Assembly (NCBI RefSeq): GCF_040783975.1 | Contig: NZ_CP160631.1 | Span: forward strand, 744,001 to 808,000 | Source of the DNA: Pantoea sp. Ep11b | Lineage (GTDB): Bacteria > Pseudomonadota > Gammaproteobacteria > Enterobacterales > Enterobacteriaceae | DNA length: 64,000 nucleotides | Direction: 5' to 3' | Shown here: positions 9,482 to 18,889 of the stretch, piece after piece | How positions within the stretch are numbered: the stretch's first letter is position 1 | Layout of the letters: every line of letters begins with the position of its first letter | Notes under the pieces: generated by a model | Databases searched by the model: none | Told to the model about the DNA's origin: nothing | The model's input: only the letters and a program-made list of their open reading frames with translations | Made by a program: the position numbers and the translations under genes

Positions 9482-10669
9482 ATGAGTCTGACAACCGAAG
9501 TGGCTGATGAGGTTTCCTCGCCCGCCCGTCCCGCGTGGGGCGCGGTCTTTGCTATGGCGTTTGGGGTGTTCAGCCTGATTACCGCCGAATTTTTACCCGT
9601 CAGCCTGCTGACGCCGATGGCCCATAGCCTGGGCGTCTCAGAAGGGCAGGCGGGGCAGACCGTGACCGTGACTGCGCTGGTGGCGCTGTTTACCAGTCTG
9701 GTCATCGGCAGCGTCACGCGGCGTATCGATCGCCGCATCGTAATGCTGGTTTTTTCGCTGCTGCTGATCGCCTCGGCGCTGATGGTGGCCTTTGCGGCTG
9801 ACCTGACCGTGATCCTGCTGGCGCGGGTGCTGCTCGGGATGGCCATCGGGGGATTCTGGACGCTCTCTACCGCCATCACCATGCGTCTGGTGCCCGGCGA
9901 CCAGGTGCCGCGTGCGCTCTCGATCGTCTTCAGCGGTATCTCGCTGGCGACGATTATCGCCACCCCGCTGGGCAGCTATCTGGGCGGGCTGGTGGGCTGG
10001 CGCAACATCTTTATGCTGACCGCCGGACTGGGCAGCGTGGCGCTGCTGTGGCAGTTCTTTACGCTGCCCGACATGCCTGCGGAGGACAAAGATCGCAACG
10101 GCGGGGTGCTGGCGCTGCTGCGGATGGGCGTCATGCGCTGGGGGATGCTTGCGGTCATTATGATGTTTACCGGCCACTTCGCCTTCTTTACCTACCTGCG
10201 TCCGTTCCTGGAAGGCGTGGCGCAGTTCAACCTCAATCAGCTGTCACTGGCGCTGCTGGCCTTTGGTGTGGCGAACTTCTTTGGCACCTCGCTGGCCGGT
10301 TTCCTGGTCACCCGCAGCGTGTCGCTGACGCTGAGCGGGATGGCGCTGCTGATGAGCGTCACCGCGCTGCTGCTGGTCACGTCTGGCGAGGTCAGCTGGA
10401 TGGTCGGTGCGGGCGTGGCACTCTGGGGAATGGCGTTTGGTTCGATGCCAACCGGCTGGTCAACCTGGATTTCGCGCGCGGTGCCGGACGATGCGGAATC
10501 GGGTGGCGGATTACTGGTCGCGACTATTCAGCTGGCGATTACCGCCGGCGCGGCGGCGGGCGGCTGGATGTTCGACCTGCGCGGCGCAGGGGGCGTCTTT
10601 GTCGCCAGCGGGGTGCTGATGCTGCTGGCCGCGCTGACCATCTTCACCCGCGTCAGACACCACGGCTGA
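9482..10669 (+). CDS. MFS exporter, NepI-like
   Basis: A 395-residue, 12-helix major facilitator closely resembling E. coli NepI, a purine ribonucleoside efflux pump: shared runs include [21 protein letters not shown], equivalent to [20 protein letters not shown], and later [10 protein letters not shown]. Strong GGAGAAG ribosome-binding site before the ATG. Divergent from an AraC regulator not found beside E. coli nepI, so the regulation and perhaps the substrate differ. It belongs to the drug:H+ antiporter group; substrate assignment to nucleosides is inference from similarity. Confidence 0.8.
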   Translation: [395 protein letters not shown]

Positions 10670-10675
10670 TGCCAT

Positions 10676-10703
10676 AAAGGCAGCGGGAAATGCTGCCTTT
10701 TTT
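10676..10703 (+). terminator. Terminator of the NepI-like gene
   Basis: The stem AAAGGCAGC / GCTGCCTTT is followed by six T residues, starting about 7 bp after the stop. Confidence 0.88.
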
Positions 10704-10881
10704 ATTGTACCTGGATTATTAACCTTCTGAGCGAAAACTGTGCGAAATGTGCTTTTTATGTTCAGTTTTACTGAATGAGTTAAGCAAATCACTCCGCTTT
10801 TTACTGACTGACTTCGGGACTATTATATCTATCAACAAGGCAGCACGCCTTACCTGATAAAAATTAACCGAGGAATTGACC

Positions 10882-11091
10882 ATGAAATCTATCAAAACTT
10901 TTGCAGCTGTTATCGCGCTCTCTGTCCTGCCATTCGCCAGCTTCGCGCAATCTGTGACCGCCGTCGACTCTACACTGGATGGTGCTGAAGCGAAAATCGC
11001 TGCCCAGGCTCAGGATGCTGGTGCTTCATATAAAATCACCGAAGCTTACACCAACAACGGCGTTCACATGACCGCTGAGCTGCTGAAATAA
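10882..11091 (+). CDS. Small BhsA/YdgH-family (DUF1471) periplasmic protein
   Basis: A 69-residue secreted protein. The start chosen is ATG at 10882, preceded by GAGGA; a TTG two codons earlier is less likely. Residues 1-22 (MKSIKTFAAVIALSVLPFASFA) are a signal peptide cleaved after FA. The mature part shows the YdgH/BhsA/McbA pattern: an alpha segment DGAEAKIAAQAQDAGA followed by KITEAYTNNGVHMTAELLK. Members in E. coli are stress-induced envelope proteins affecting permeability and biofilm. The gene is monocistronic, between terminators, with a TATTAT -10-like box at 10821. Exact paralogue not assigned. Confidence 0.82.
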   Translation: MKSIKTFAAVIALSVLPFASFAQSVTAVDSTLDGAEAKIAAQAQDAGASYKITEAYTNNGVHMTAELLK

Positions 11092-11115
11092 GTTGAGCTT
11101 TACCCTCTATGCTGA

Positions 11116-11140
11116 CAGGACGCCTTCGGGCGTCCTGGCT
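11116..11140 (+). terminator. Hairpin after the BhsA-like gene
   Basis: The 9-bp perfect stem CAGGACGCC / GGCGTCCTG has a TTCG tetraloop, 25 bp after the stop. The T-tract is poor, so termination strength is uncertain. Confidence 0.65.
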
Positions 11141-11337
11141 GCGTTGTTCTGCAGCGCGCCCCGCCTCCTTTTCCCACGATAAACGCATTTCTCAGAAATT
11201 TTGTGTCAGGCTGCGGATAAACGATGACCGCATCTGACGCTGTATCCGCAGTTGACTGAGGCTTACGCGGCAGCGATCGCCTATGCCGCCATCATATGGA
11301 ACGCTGGGCTATTTACGTGTTGCCTGATCACTGACGA

Positions 11338-11372
11338 AAAAAAAGCCACGCTAACGTGGCTTCTTTTTTCAC
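11338..11372. terminator. Bidirectional terminator downstream of sbmA
   Basis: AAGCCACG / CGTGGCTT with a CTAA loop is flanked by A and T tracts on both sides, so it can stop transcription from sbmA on the minus strand and from the plus strand. Confidence 0.85.
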
Positions 11373-11378
11373 ACCCTT

Positions 11379-12620
11379 CTACAGCTCTTCCGACGCTTCG
11401 CGCATCATCTCATCATGCGGTACATCATCCAGGATCTGCTCAAAGCTGCGCAGACGTTTATAGATCGACATCAGCTCAATCAGCGTTGACCAGGAGGTGA
11501 TCAGATACTGGAATGAGCCGCGCACCTGATCGAAGACGTTAGTGATCTGGTTGAGCAAGCCCAGCGTGATAGTGCCTGCGACAATCGACGGAAACAGCAG
11601 GAACAGACCAAACACGTTATCAACCTGCAGATAGAGAATGCGGGTGATATTAAAATAGAGATAGTGGAAGTAGAGGCGGAAGTAGTTTACCCGCACGCGG
11701 CTGAACAGCGCCTGCACCGTCGGTGGTCTGGCGCGATCGGCATGATCTTCGCCGTAGACCAGCTCTTTACGGTAAGCCGCTTCCACCCGCTGATTGCGGA
11801 ACTCCAGCCCCGGCAGTTTGATCCCCACCAGCGCCAGTAGCCCGGTGCCAAATACCGACCAGAGCACCGCAGCGATCACCAGCGCATAAGGAATATTGCC
11901 CAGAATCGGGATATCTTTGACGTGACGAGAGAGTGCCACCAGCACCGGTAAAAACGCTACCAGTGTCATTATCGCCTGAATAAACCTGACGCCCCAGTCT
12001 TCCAGCGTAGTGGCAAACCGCATGGTGTCTTCCTGCACACGCTGTGCGGCCCCTTCGACATGACGCAGGCGCTGCCAGTTGTGCATATAGTAGTTATTCA
12101 TGGCGGTACGCCAGCGGAAAACCCAGTGACTGATAAAGAAAGAGTTGAGTACGCCAATCACCACGGCGATTAATGCGATACCAAGAAACGCGATAACCTC
12201 ACGATAAAAATCAGAAATATTAACCGAGCCCGCTTTGGTCAATGCTTTCTGAATCAGATCATAGAATGGGCCATACCAGGCATTAATCGCCACCCCGACC
12301 TGCACACCAAACCAGGTGACAAAGATAATCAGCGCGGAACCCCATACTGACCAGCGCTGCCACGGATGCGGATCGATAATCCGCCAGGCCACGGCGAATA
12401 GCGTGACCATAATCCAGTAGTAGAGATAGAACCAGAGCTGGCTGGCGGCGATAAAACGTGCGGCCGTGGTCGGCAGCGGCGTTTTGATCGCGGCTTCAAA
12501 TGTGGGCCAGTTGCCGGGCAAATCGCTGGCAAAGCCAAACCAGGCAAAAATCGCAATTAAGCTCCAGACAGCCGCAGAGCTGAAAAACAGCGCTGGCCGC
12601 GGAAAAAAAGACTTAAACAT
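11379..12620 (-). CDS. sbmA: Peptide antibiotic transporter SbmA/BacA
   Basis: Inner-membrane, proton-driven importer of microcins, bleomycin and proline-rich peptides, built like the membrane domain of an ABC exporter but without an ATPase. At 413 residues it is close to E. coli SbmA (406). Family landmarks include an amino end with hydrophobic helices (about 10-32, 65-85, 95-115), then [33 protein letters not shown] and [16 protein letters not shown]. The gene has its own terminator and is divergent from the gluconate dehydrogenase operon. E. coli yaiW, normally next to sbmA, is absent. Confidence 0.94.
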   Translation of the reverse strand: MFKSFFPRPALFFSSAAVWSLIAIFAWFGFASDLPGNWPTFEAAIKTPLPTTAARFIAASQLWFYLYYWIMVTLFAVAWRIIDPHPWQRWSVWGSALIIFVTWFGVQVGVAINAWYGPFYDLIQKALTKAGSVNISDFYREVIAFLGIALIAVVIGVLNSFFISHWVFRWRTAMNNYYMHNWQRLRHVEGAAQRVQEDTMRFATTLEDWGVRFIQAIMTLVAFLPVLVALSRHVKDIPILGNIPYALVIAAVLWSVFGTGLLALVGIKLPGLEFRNQRVEAAYRKELVYGEDHADRARPPTVQALFSRVRVNYFRLYFHYLYFNITRILYLQVDNVFGLFLLFPSIVAGTITLGLLNQITNVFDQVRGSFQYLITSWSTLIELMSIYKRLRSFEQILDDVPHDEMMREASEEL

Positions 12621-12772
12621 AGGGACTCCGCTGTTGTGTGTTGCCTGTTATAACGTTTTTGACCTGTCGCTGTCTGTAGTCTGTTGTTTCTGCTCGTGAC
12701 AGGACGAGGAGAGATGTTAATGAAATTGTGCGATTTTGTTTCCTGGAACTAAATCTTTGTGAATGGCAGTGT

Positions 12773-12805
12773 TACAATATGGAGGTTTGTTACCGGTAAC
12801 AAACC
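12773..12805 (+). promoter_or_regulatory. Extended -10 promoter and GntR-type operator of gluconate dehydrogenase
   Basis: A TGT-TACAAT extended -10 ends at 12778. Right after it, 12784-12805 is a perfect 22-bp inverted repeat whose centre reads TTGTTACCGGTAACAA. The E. coli GntR consensus is ATGTTA-N4-TAACAT; this site matches TGTTA-N4-TAACA in both halves. Its place over the expected start of transcription fits repression relieved by gluconate. A second small inverted repeat ACCGGC/GCCGGT follows at 12803-12819. Confidence 0.75.
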
Positions 12806-12896
12806 GGCTCCGGGCCGGTATCTGCGGATTAAAACCATTACAACGCAACCACCACTTTTTTCATACCGCCAGTCAGCGCGGGAATGAGGCAATGTC

Positions 12897-13631
12897 ATGT
12901 CAGAACAAAAAAAGGGTCATTCACGCAGGGATTTTTTGCTGAAGACAATTACCCTGGCGCCAGCAATGGCGGTAGGGTCCACTGCGATGGGCGCGCTCTC
13001 CCTGACGCAGGCCGCGCAGGCGGCTGAGACGCCTGCGGCACCACAACAGGCGCGCGATTACCAGCCCGCCTGGTTTACACCGGAAGAGTATGCCTTTATC
13101 ACCGCCGCCGTCGCACGGCTCATTCCCAGCGACGAACGTGGCCCGGGCGCGCTGGAAGCGGGCGTGCCGGAGTTTATCGACCGTCAGATGAATACCCCCT
13201 ACGCCACGGGTTCGAACTGGTATATGCAGGGGCCATTTAATCCTGACCTGCCAAAAGAGCTGGGCTACCAGCTCCCGCTGGTGCCGCAGCAGATCTATCG
13301 TCTGGGACTGGCCGATGCCGATCGCTACAGCAAACAGCAGCACGGCAAGGTCTTCGCGCAGCTCAGCGGCGATCAGCAGGATGCCCTGCTGCAGGCGATG
13401 GAGAGCGGCAGCGCCGAATTCAGCCAGCTGCCGGCAAAAGTCTTCTTTAGTTTTCTGCTGCAGAACACCCGCGAAGGCTTCTTCAGCGATCCTATCCACG
13501 GCGGGAATCAGGGCATGGTGGGCTGGCGGCTGATCAACTTCCCTGGCGCACGCGCCGACTTTATGGACTGGGTAGAGCGCGGCGAACGGTATCCGTTCCC
13601 CTCAGTGTCGATTCGCGGAGAGAGAAGTTAA
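12897..13631 (+). CDS. Gluconate 2-dehydrogenase subunit 3 (gamma)
   Basis: Small subunit of the membrane-bound FAD/cytochrome c dehydrogenase. The 244-residue protein starts with a twin-arginine signal, [17 protein letters not shown] at about 9-25, followed by a cleavage region ending AQAAE, so it is exported folded, probably carrying the flavoprotein along. The mature part has the family features [20 protein letters not shown] and [15 protein letters not shown] site lies 7 nt before the ATG. First gene of a three-gene operon, 2 bp before the flavoprotein. Confidence 0.9.
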   Translation: MSEQKKGHSRRDFLLKTITLAPAMAVGSTAMGALSLTQAAQAAETPAAPQQARDYQPAWFTPEEYAFITAAVARLIPSDERGPGALEAGVPEFIDRQMNTPYATGSNWYMQGPFNPDLPKELGYQLPLVPQQIYRLGLADADRYSKQQHGKVFAQLSGDQQDALLQAMESGSAEFSQLPAKVFFSFLLQNTREGFFSDPIHGGNQGMVGWRLINFPGARADFMDWVERGERYPFPSVSIRGERS

Positions 13632-13633
13632 GC

Positions 13634-15418
13634 ATGGCAAACGAAATGAAAAAAGTGGATGCGGTCATTGTCGGTTTTGGCTGGGCGGGCGCCATTATGG
13701 CGAAAGAGCTGACCGAAGCGGGCCTGAACGTCGTGGCGCTGGAGCGCGGACCGCATCGCGATACCTATCCCGATGGGGCCTATCCGCAGTCGATTGACGA
13801 ACTGACCTATAACGTCCGCAAAAAGCTGTTCCAGGATCTCTCCAAAAGCACCGTCACCATTCGTCACGACGCGTCACAGACGGCGGTGCCTTATCGTCAG
13901 CTGGCCGCCTTCTTACCCGGCACCGGCACCGGCGGCGCGGGTCTGCACTGGTCCGGCGTCCATTTCCGTGTCGATCCGATTGAGCTGCGGATGCGCAGCC
14001 ACTACGAAGAGCGTTACGGCAAGCACTTCATCCCGGAAGGCATGACGATTCAGGACTTTGGCGTCACCTATGATGAGCTGGAGCCCTTTTTCGACAAAGC
14101 GGAAAAAGTTTTTGGCACCTCCGGCAGCGCCTGGAGCATCAGGGGCAAGGTGGTTGGCAAAGAGAAGGGCGGCAACCCGTTCGCGCCCGATCGTTCAGAT
14201 AACTTCCCGCTGCCCGCGCAGAAGCGCACCTACTCGGCGCAGCTGTTTGCCCAGGCTGCCGAATCGGTCGGCTATCACCCTTACGATCTGCCGTCCGCCA
14301 ATACCTCCGGTCCCTACACCAATACCTATGGCGCGCAGATGGGGCCGTGTAACTTCTGTGGTTTCTGCAGCGGCTACGCCTGCTACATGTATTCCAAGGC
14401 GTCGCCAAACGTCAACATCCTGCCCGCCCTGCGTCAGGAACCGAAGTTTGAGCTGCGTAACAACGCCTATGTATTGCGGGTGAATCTCAGCGACGACAAA
14501 AAACGCGCTACCGGCGTAACCTATGTGGATGGTCAGGGACGCGAGCAGGTTCAGCCCGCCGATCTGGTGATCCTCTCCGCCTTCCAGTTCCACAACGTGC
14601 ATCTGATGCTGCTCTCCGGCATCGGTAAGCCTTACAACCCCATCACCAATGAAGGCACGGTGGGACGTAACTTCGCCTATCAGAACCTCTCGACGCTGAA
14701 GGCGCTGTTCGACAAAAACACCACCACTAACCCGTTTATCGGCGCGGGGGGCGCGGGTGTTGGCGTGGATGATTTCAACGCGGATAACTTTGACCACGGG
14801 CCGCTGGGCTTTGTCGGCGGCTCACCATTCTGGGTCAACCAGGCGGGCACCAAACCGATCTCCGGCCTGCCGGTGCCAGCGGGTACGCCAAACTGGGGCA
14901 GCAAATGGAAGGCGGCGGTGGCGGATACCTACACCCATCATCTGTCGATGGACGCGCACGGTGCGCATCAGTCCTATCGCGCTAACTATCTCGATCTCGA
15001 CCCCAACTATAAAGATGCCTACGGACAGCCTCTGCTGCGTATGACTTTTGACTGGCAGGAGAACGACATCAAAATGGCGCAGTTCATGGTCGGTAAGATG
15101 CACAAAATCGCGGAAGCGATGAATCCGAAGATGATCATCGGCGGTGCGAAAAAGCCGGGCACGCATTTTGACTCTACGGTCTATCAGACCACCCACATCA
15201 GTGGCGGCGCGATCATGGGCGACGATCCCAAAACCAGTGCGGTTAACCGTTATCTGCAGAGCTGGGATGTCCCGAATGTGTTTGTACCGGGCGCGTCCGC
15301 CTTCCCGCAGGGTCTGGGCTATAACCCGACCGGCATGGTAGCGGCGCTGACCTACTGGTCAGCCAAAGCGATTCGCGAACACTACCTGAAAAACCCCGGC
15401 CCGCTGGTACAGGCATAA
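13634..15418 (+). CDS. Gluconate 2-dehydrogenase flavoprotein subunit (GMC family)
   Basis: Catalytic FAD subunit oxidising a sugar acid at the periplasmic face. It has 594 residues. The FAD dinucleotide motif VIVGFGWAGAIMAKEL lies near residues 9-24, the GMC-type substrate region includes PGTGTGGAGLHWSG near 95-108, and the C-terminal GMC signature includes VFVPGASAFPQGLGYNPTG. A four-cysteine stretch CNFCGFCSGYAC around 239-250 could hold an iron-sulfur cluster, as in known relatives. It has no signal peptide of its own and probably rides with the Tat-targeted small subunit. Substrate could be gluconate or 2-ketogluconate; the upstream GntR box favours gluconate. Confidence 0.88.
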   Translation: MANEMKKVDAVIVGFGWAGAIMAKELTEAGLNVVALERGPHRDTYPDGAYPQSIDELTYNVRKKLFQDLSKSTVTIRHDASQTAVPYRQLAAFLPGTGTGGAGLHWSGVHFRVDPIELRMRSHYEERYGKHFIPEGMTIQDFGVTYDELEPFFDKAEKVFGTSGSAWSIRGKVVGKEKGGNPFAPDRSDNFPLPAQKRTYSAQLFAQAAESVGYHPYDLPSANTSGPYTNTYGAQMGPCNFCGFCSGYACYMYSKASPNVNILPALRQEPKFELRNNAYVLRVNLSDDKKRATGVTYVDGQGREQVQPADLVILSAFQFHNVHLMLLSGIGKPYNPITNEGTVGRNFAYQNLSTLKALFDKNTTTNPFIGAGGAGVGVDDFNADNFDHGPLGFVGGSPFWVNQAGTKPISGLPVPAGTPNWGSKWKAAVADTYTHHLSMDAHGAHQSYRANYLDLDPNYKDAYGQPLLRMTFDWQENDIKMAQFMVGKMHKIAEAMNPKMIIGGAKKPGTHFDSTVYQTTHISGGAIMGDDPKTSAVNRYLQSWDVPNVFVPGASAFPQGLGYNPTGMVAALTYWSAKAIREHYLKNPGPLVQA

Positions 15419-15428
15419 GGAGATGGCG

Positions 15429-16739
15429 ATGAAAAATGGCATTCTGGCTCTGATTCTGGGCGCGCTGTCGTTCTCTGCACTGGCGGAAAGCGGTCAGGAC
15501 GATCTGCTTAAACGGGGTGAGTATCTGGCGCGCGCCGGTGACTGCGTGGCCTGCCACACCAGCAAAGGCGGCGCACCCTTTGCCGGCGGGCTGCCGATGG
15601 CAACACCGATTGGCACCCTCTACTCCACCAACATCACGCCCGATCCTGAGACCGGTATTGGTGACTACAGCTATGACGACTTCCAGAAAGCGGTGCGTCA
15701 CGGCGTGGCAAAAAATGGCGATACGCTCTATCCGGCGATGCCTTACCCCTCTTACGCGGTGGTCAGCGACGAGGATATGAAGGCGCTCTACGCCTGGTTC
15801 ATGCAGGGTGTCGCCCCGGTTAAGCAGGCGAATCGGGAGAGCGATATTCCGTGGCCGCTGTCGATGCGCTGGCCGCTGGCGATCTGGCGCGGAATTTTTG
15901 CGCCCGATGTGAAAGCCTTCCAGCCCGCCCCGCAGGAAGATCCGGTGCTGGCGCGCGGTCGCTATCTGGTTGAGGGCCTCGGCCACTGCGGCGCCTGCCA
16001 CACGCCTCGCAGCATCACCATGCAGGAGAAGGCGCTGACCAACGAAGAGGGAAGTGACTATCTGGCAGGCAGCAGCGCACCGGTTGATGGCTGGACCGCC
16101 AGCAATCTGCGTGGCGACAACCGGGATGGACTGGGACGCTGGAGCGAAGAGGATCTGCGTCAGTTCCTGCGTTATGGCCGCAACGATCAGACCGCCGCGT
16201 TCGGTGGCATGACCGATGTGGTGGAACACAGCCTGCAACACCTGAGCGAGGCCGATATCACAGCCATTGCGCGCTACCTGAAATCCCTGGGTGCAAAAGA
16301 TCCGCATCAGGCGGCATTCAGCGTGGATGATGCGACCGCAAAAGCACTGTGGAAGGGCGACGACAGCCAGACAGGGGCGGCAACCTATGTCGATAGCTGT
16401 GCCGCCTGCCACAAAACCGATGGCAGCGGCTACAAACGCTTCTATCCGGCGCTGCGCGGCAATCCGGTGGTGCTGGCGGACGATCCGACCTCACTGATCC
16501 ACATCGTGCTGGTGGGCGGTCAGTTGCCTGGCGTCAATGGAGCACCCTCAACCATTACCATGCCGGCATTTGGCTGGCGTCTTAGCGACCAGCAGGTCGC
16601 GGACGTGGTGAACTTCGTGCGCAACAGCTGGGGCAATACGGCGTCGGAGCCGGTCAGCGCGAAGCAGGTCGCCGCGCTGCGGAAAGATGAGAAAGATCGG
16701 CTGGGCAGTGCCGATATCCGGGTACTGGAAGGCAGGTAA
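15429..16739 (+). CDS. Gluconate 2-dehydrogenase cytochrome c subunit
   Basis: Passes electrons from the flavoprotein to ubiquinone. The start taken is ATG at 15429, because AAGGAG lies 6 nt upstream; ATG at 15423 abuts that site. The product of 436 residues begins with a Sec signal peptide (MKNGILALILGALSFSALA) and contains three haem c motifs, CVACH, CGACH and CAACH, near residues 39, 190 and 325, the usual triheme arrangement of this family (usual length about 440). Last gene of the operon and followed by a strong terminator. Haem attachment requires a cytochrome c maturation system encoded elsewhere. Confidence 0.9.
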   Translation: MKNGILALILGALSFSALAESGQDDLLKRGEYLARAGDCVACHTSKGGAPFAGGLPMATPIGTLYSTNITPDPETGIGDYSYDDFQKAVRHGVAKNGDTLYPAMPYPSYAVVSDEDMKALYAWFMQGVAPVKQANRESDIPWPLSMRWPLAIWRGIFAPDVKAFQPAPQEDPVLARGRYLVEGLGHCGACHTPRSITMQEKALTNEEGSDYLAGSSAPVDGWTASNLRGDNRDGLGRWSEEDLRQFLRYGRNDQTAAFGGMTDVVEHSLQHLSEADITAIARYLKSLGAKDPHQAAFSVDDATAKALWKGDDSQTGAATYVDSCAACHKTDGSGYKRFYPALRGNPVVLADDPTSLIHIVLVGGQLPGVNGAPSTITMPAFGWRLSDQQVADVVNFVRNSWGNTASEPVSAKQVAALRKDEKDRLGSADIRVLEGR

Positions 16740-16753
16740 ACGGCAATCAACGC

Positions 16754-16785
16754 GGCCGTCACCCTCAGGGTGACGGCCTTTTTTT
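16754..16785 (+). terminator. Terminator of the gluconate dehydrogenase operon
   Basis: The 11-bp perfect stem GGCCGTCACCC / GGGTGACGGCC has a TCA loop and is followed by seven T residues. Confidence 0.93.
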
Positions 16786-17085
16786 CAGATGTTTTCCGGA
16801 TCGCGTCCCCGCGTCTTCGGCCCGTTAATCCCCGCCGACAGCAGCCCGCTGCTGATGTAGCCGGTCTCCAGCAGATCATAAAGCTCAAAAAAACCATCCG
16901 GCGCCAGCAGGGTAATGAATCGCCACAATCCGGCGGCGGAGGGCAGCGCATCAATACGCGCGGCTAAGCGGTTGCAGATCGCGGGTGAAGTGTCCCCAGG
17001 CGAGCCTGGTGGCGAGCGTGGTCATTTCAGCGTGAACCTCAGGCAGTTCAGGGGCGACTTGCAGCCGGTCAGCGGCTTCGTAAAC
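16785..17085 (-). pseudogene. Unrecognised decayed gene
   Basis: On the minus strand two adjacent frames join across a one-base shift near 16960 into about 99 codons of protein-like sequence. The upstream part includes VYEAADRLQVAPELPEVHAE and WGHFTRDLQPL; the downstream part includes RIDALPSAAGLWRFITLLAP and GYISSGLLSAGINGPKTRG and ends at a TGA at 16785. A stop lies directly before the first part and no start codon with a ribosome-binding site is seen. I do not recognise the family. It lies downstream of abgT on the same strand. The remaining 17086-17211 shows nothing. Confidence 0.4.
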
Positions 17086-17211
17086 GCGTTAACCGTTAGC
17101 AAGCAGAGAATAAGCAGAACAGGCAATTCATCCGCGGTTGCCGGGAGGGGCGTTGCTGACGATTCAGCAACGCACATTGCAGGTTCTGCCATCCGTGGCA
17201 GGCACCGTGCA

Positions 17212-18729
17212 TTATGGCAGATGCGGCCAGACGCCCGGTCCAATCGGCAGGCCCAGCAGATACCACACCAGCAGCAGAGCTATCCAGCTGATAAAGAACA
17301 CCAGCGGATAGGGGAAGATCAGCACGTAATAGGTGCCGAGCTGCGCATCCTTCTGGTAACGCTGTAAAAAGGCCAGGAAGAGCGGCAGGAAAGGCGACAT
17401 CGGAGCCAGGGGCAGGACGGCAGAGTCGGCGATGCGAAAAATCATCTGGGCAAAGGCGGGATGAAAGCCGAGCAGCATAAACATGGGGACAAAGACCGGG
17501 GCCAGAATCGACCAGATCGCAGATCCGCTGGCGATAAACATGCAGAGAAACGCGGACAGGAACATCAGGCCGAGAAAGGCGGGTGCGCCACTGACGCCTG
17601 CGCTCTCCAGTACGTCGGTCAGCCCGATCGCCATGAATTTGCCCATATTGCTCCAGTTAAAGAACGCCACGAACTGCGACAGCGGAAACACCATCACGAT
17701 AAAACCCGCCATGCCTTTCATCGGATCAACCAGCAGCTGCGGAATATCATCCGGACGGCGGATCTGCCGGGTCACCACGCCGTAAGCAATCGCGACCACA
17801 AAGAAGAACAGGATGATGATTGGCACAATACCCTGAATAAAGGGTGAGGGAATGATGGCGCCGGTGGTGGGATGGCGAAGCGGCGCCTGTTCCGGCACGA
17901 CCAGCAGCGCCATCAGCGCAATAAACAGCAGGGCGGCGATGCCGGCGGCACACAGACCGCGGTTCTCCAGCGGCGTCAGTGCCGCCAGCTTCTCACCGTT
18001 GCCCTGCCACGCTGGCAGACGCGGCTCAACAAATTTGTCGGTCAGCAGCGCACCCGCAATCGTCAGTACAATTACCGACGTAGCCATAAAAAACCAGTTG
18101 TCGATGACGCTGACGTGTACCGTGTCGCTGACCGCTTTGGCCGCTTCGGTACTGATGCCGGAGAGCAGCACATCGGTGGTGACGATCAGCAGGTTAGCGG
18201 TAAAGCCTGAGGCGACGCCAGCGATCGCGGCCAGCAAACCTGCGACCGGATGTCGTCCCACCGCCAGAAAAATCAGCGCGCCCAGCGGCGGCATGACGAC
18301 CAGCGCGGCATCCGAGGAGATATGGCTGAAAAAGGCGATAAACAGCACCATATAGCTGGCGTAACGACGGCTGACGCGTGACGCCATTTTCACCATCAGC
18401 GACTGCAGCAGGCCCACTTTTTCGGCCAGTCCGGCCCCAATCACCAGTGCCAGAATCGATCCCAGCGGGGTAAAGCTGCTGAAGTTTTTGATGATATTGG
18501 GCAGGATCCACTGCAGGCCTGCGACGCTCAGCAGGTTGTTTACCCGTACAACTTCGCCGTTACTGGGGTTGGTCACCGCCAGATCCAGCGCGCTGATAAT
18601 GGCGGTAGCTACCATCAGCACCACGATCAGATAAACAAACAGTAAAAACGGGTTGGGGACTTTGTTGCCTATACGCTCTATCCAACAGAAGAGCCGGCCA
18701 GGAGTGCGGTTCGCGGATGTTGCTTCCAT
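17212..18729 (-). CDS. abgT: p-Aminobenzoyl-glutamate transporter
   Basis: Inner-membrane carrier for p-aminobenzoyl-glutamate, a folate breakdown product. The 505-residue multi-spanning protein has AbgT-family segments such as GRLFCWIERIGNKVPNPF at about 11-28, IAFFSHISSDAALVVMPPLG near 136-155, and a C-terminal SAFLCMFIASGSAIWSILAP. It is the third gene in the order abgA-abgB-abgT; a 160-bp gap separates it from abgB, unlike the tight coupling of the first two, so it may also have its own promoter. Some AbgT proteins also export sulfonamides, so transport direction is not settled by sequence. Confidence 0.94.
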   Translation of the reverse strand: MEATSANRTPGRLFCWIERIGNKVPNPFLLFVYLIVVLMVATAIISALDLAVTNPSNGEVVRVNNLLSVAGLQWILPNIIKNFSSFTPLGSILALVIGAGLAEKVGLLQSLMVKMASRVSRRYASYMVLFIAFFSHISSDAALVVMPPLGALIFLAVGRHPVAGLLAAIAGVASGFTANLLIVTTDVLLSGISTEAAKAVSDTVHVSVIDNWFFMATSVIVLTIAGALLTDKFVEPRLPAWQGNGEKLAALTPLENRGLCAAGIAALLFIALMALLVVPEQAPLRHPTTGAIIPSPFIQGIVPIIILFFFVVAIAYGVVTRQIRRPDDIPQLLVDPMKGMAGFIVMVFPLSQFVAFFNWSNMGKFMAIGLTDVLESAGVSGAPAFLGLMFLSAFLCMFIASGSAIWSILAPVFVPMFMLLGFHPAFAQMIFRIADSAVLPLAPMSPFLPLFLAFLQRYQKDAQLGTYYVLIFPYPLVFFISWIALLLVWYLLGLPIGPGVWPHLP

Positions 18730-18889
18730 GGTATTGATTCTCGTCTTGGGTTCCCTTTATCGGCGGAGGCCCGGTCTGACGCCGGTCCGGGAAGGCGACA
18801 GGCGGTGAGTTCAGAAACGGCTCCGCTGAGTCAGGGAAGTGTTTGCAATCATTTTTATAAGGGGCCGCGTCAGAGACACGGCCATTGGC

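Noticed and set aside
12745-12780. Possible CRP site before the gluconate dehydrogenase operon
   Set aside because: A TGTGA half-site is present near 12759, but no TCACA-like half lies at the required spacing.
15243-16412. 389-codon minus-strand open frame
   Set aside because: It is antisense to the flavoprotein and cytochrome c genes, whose motifs are clear.
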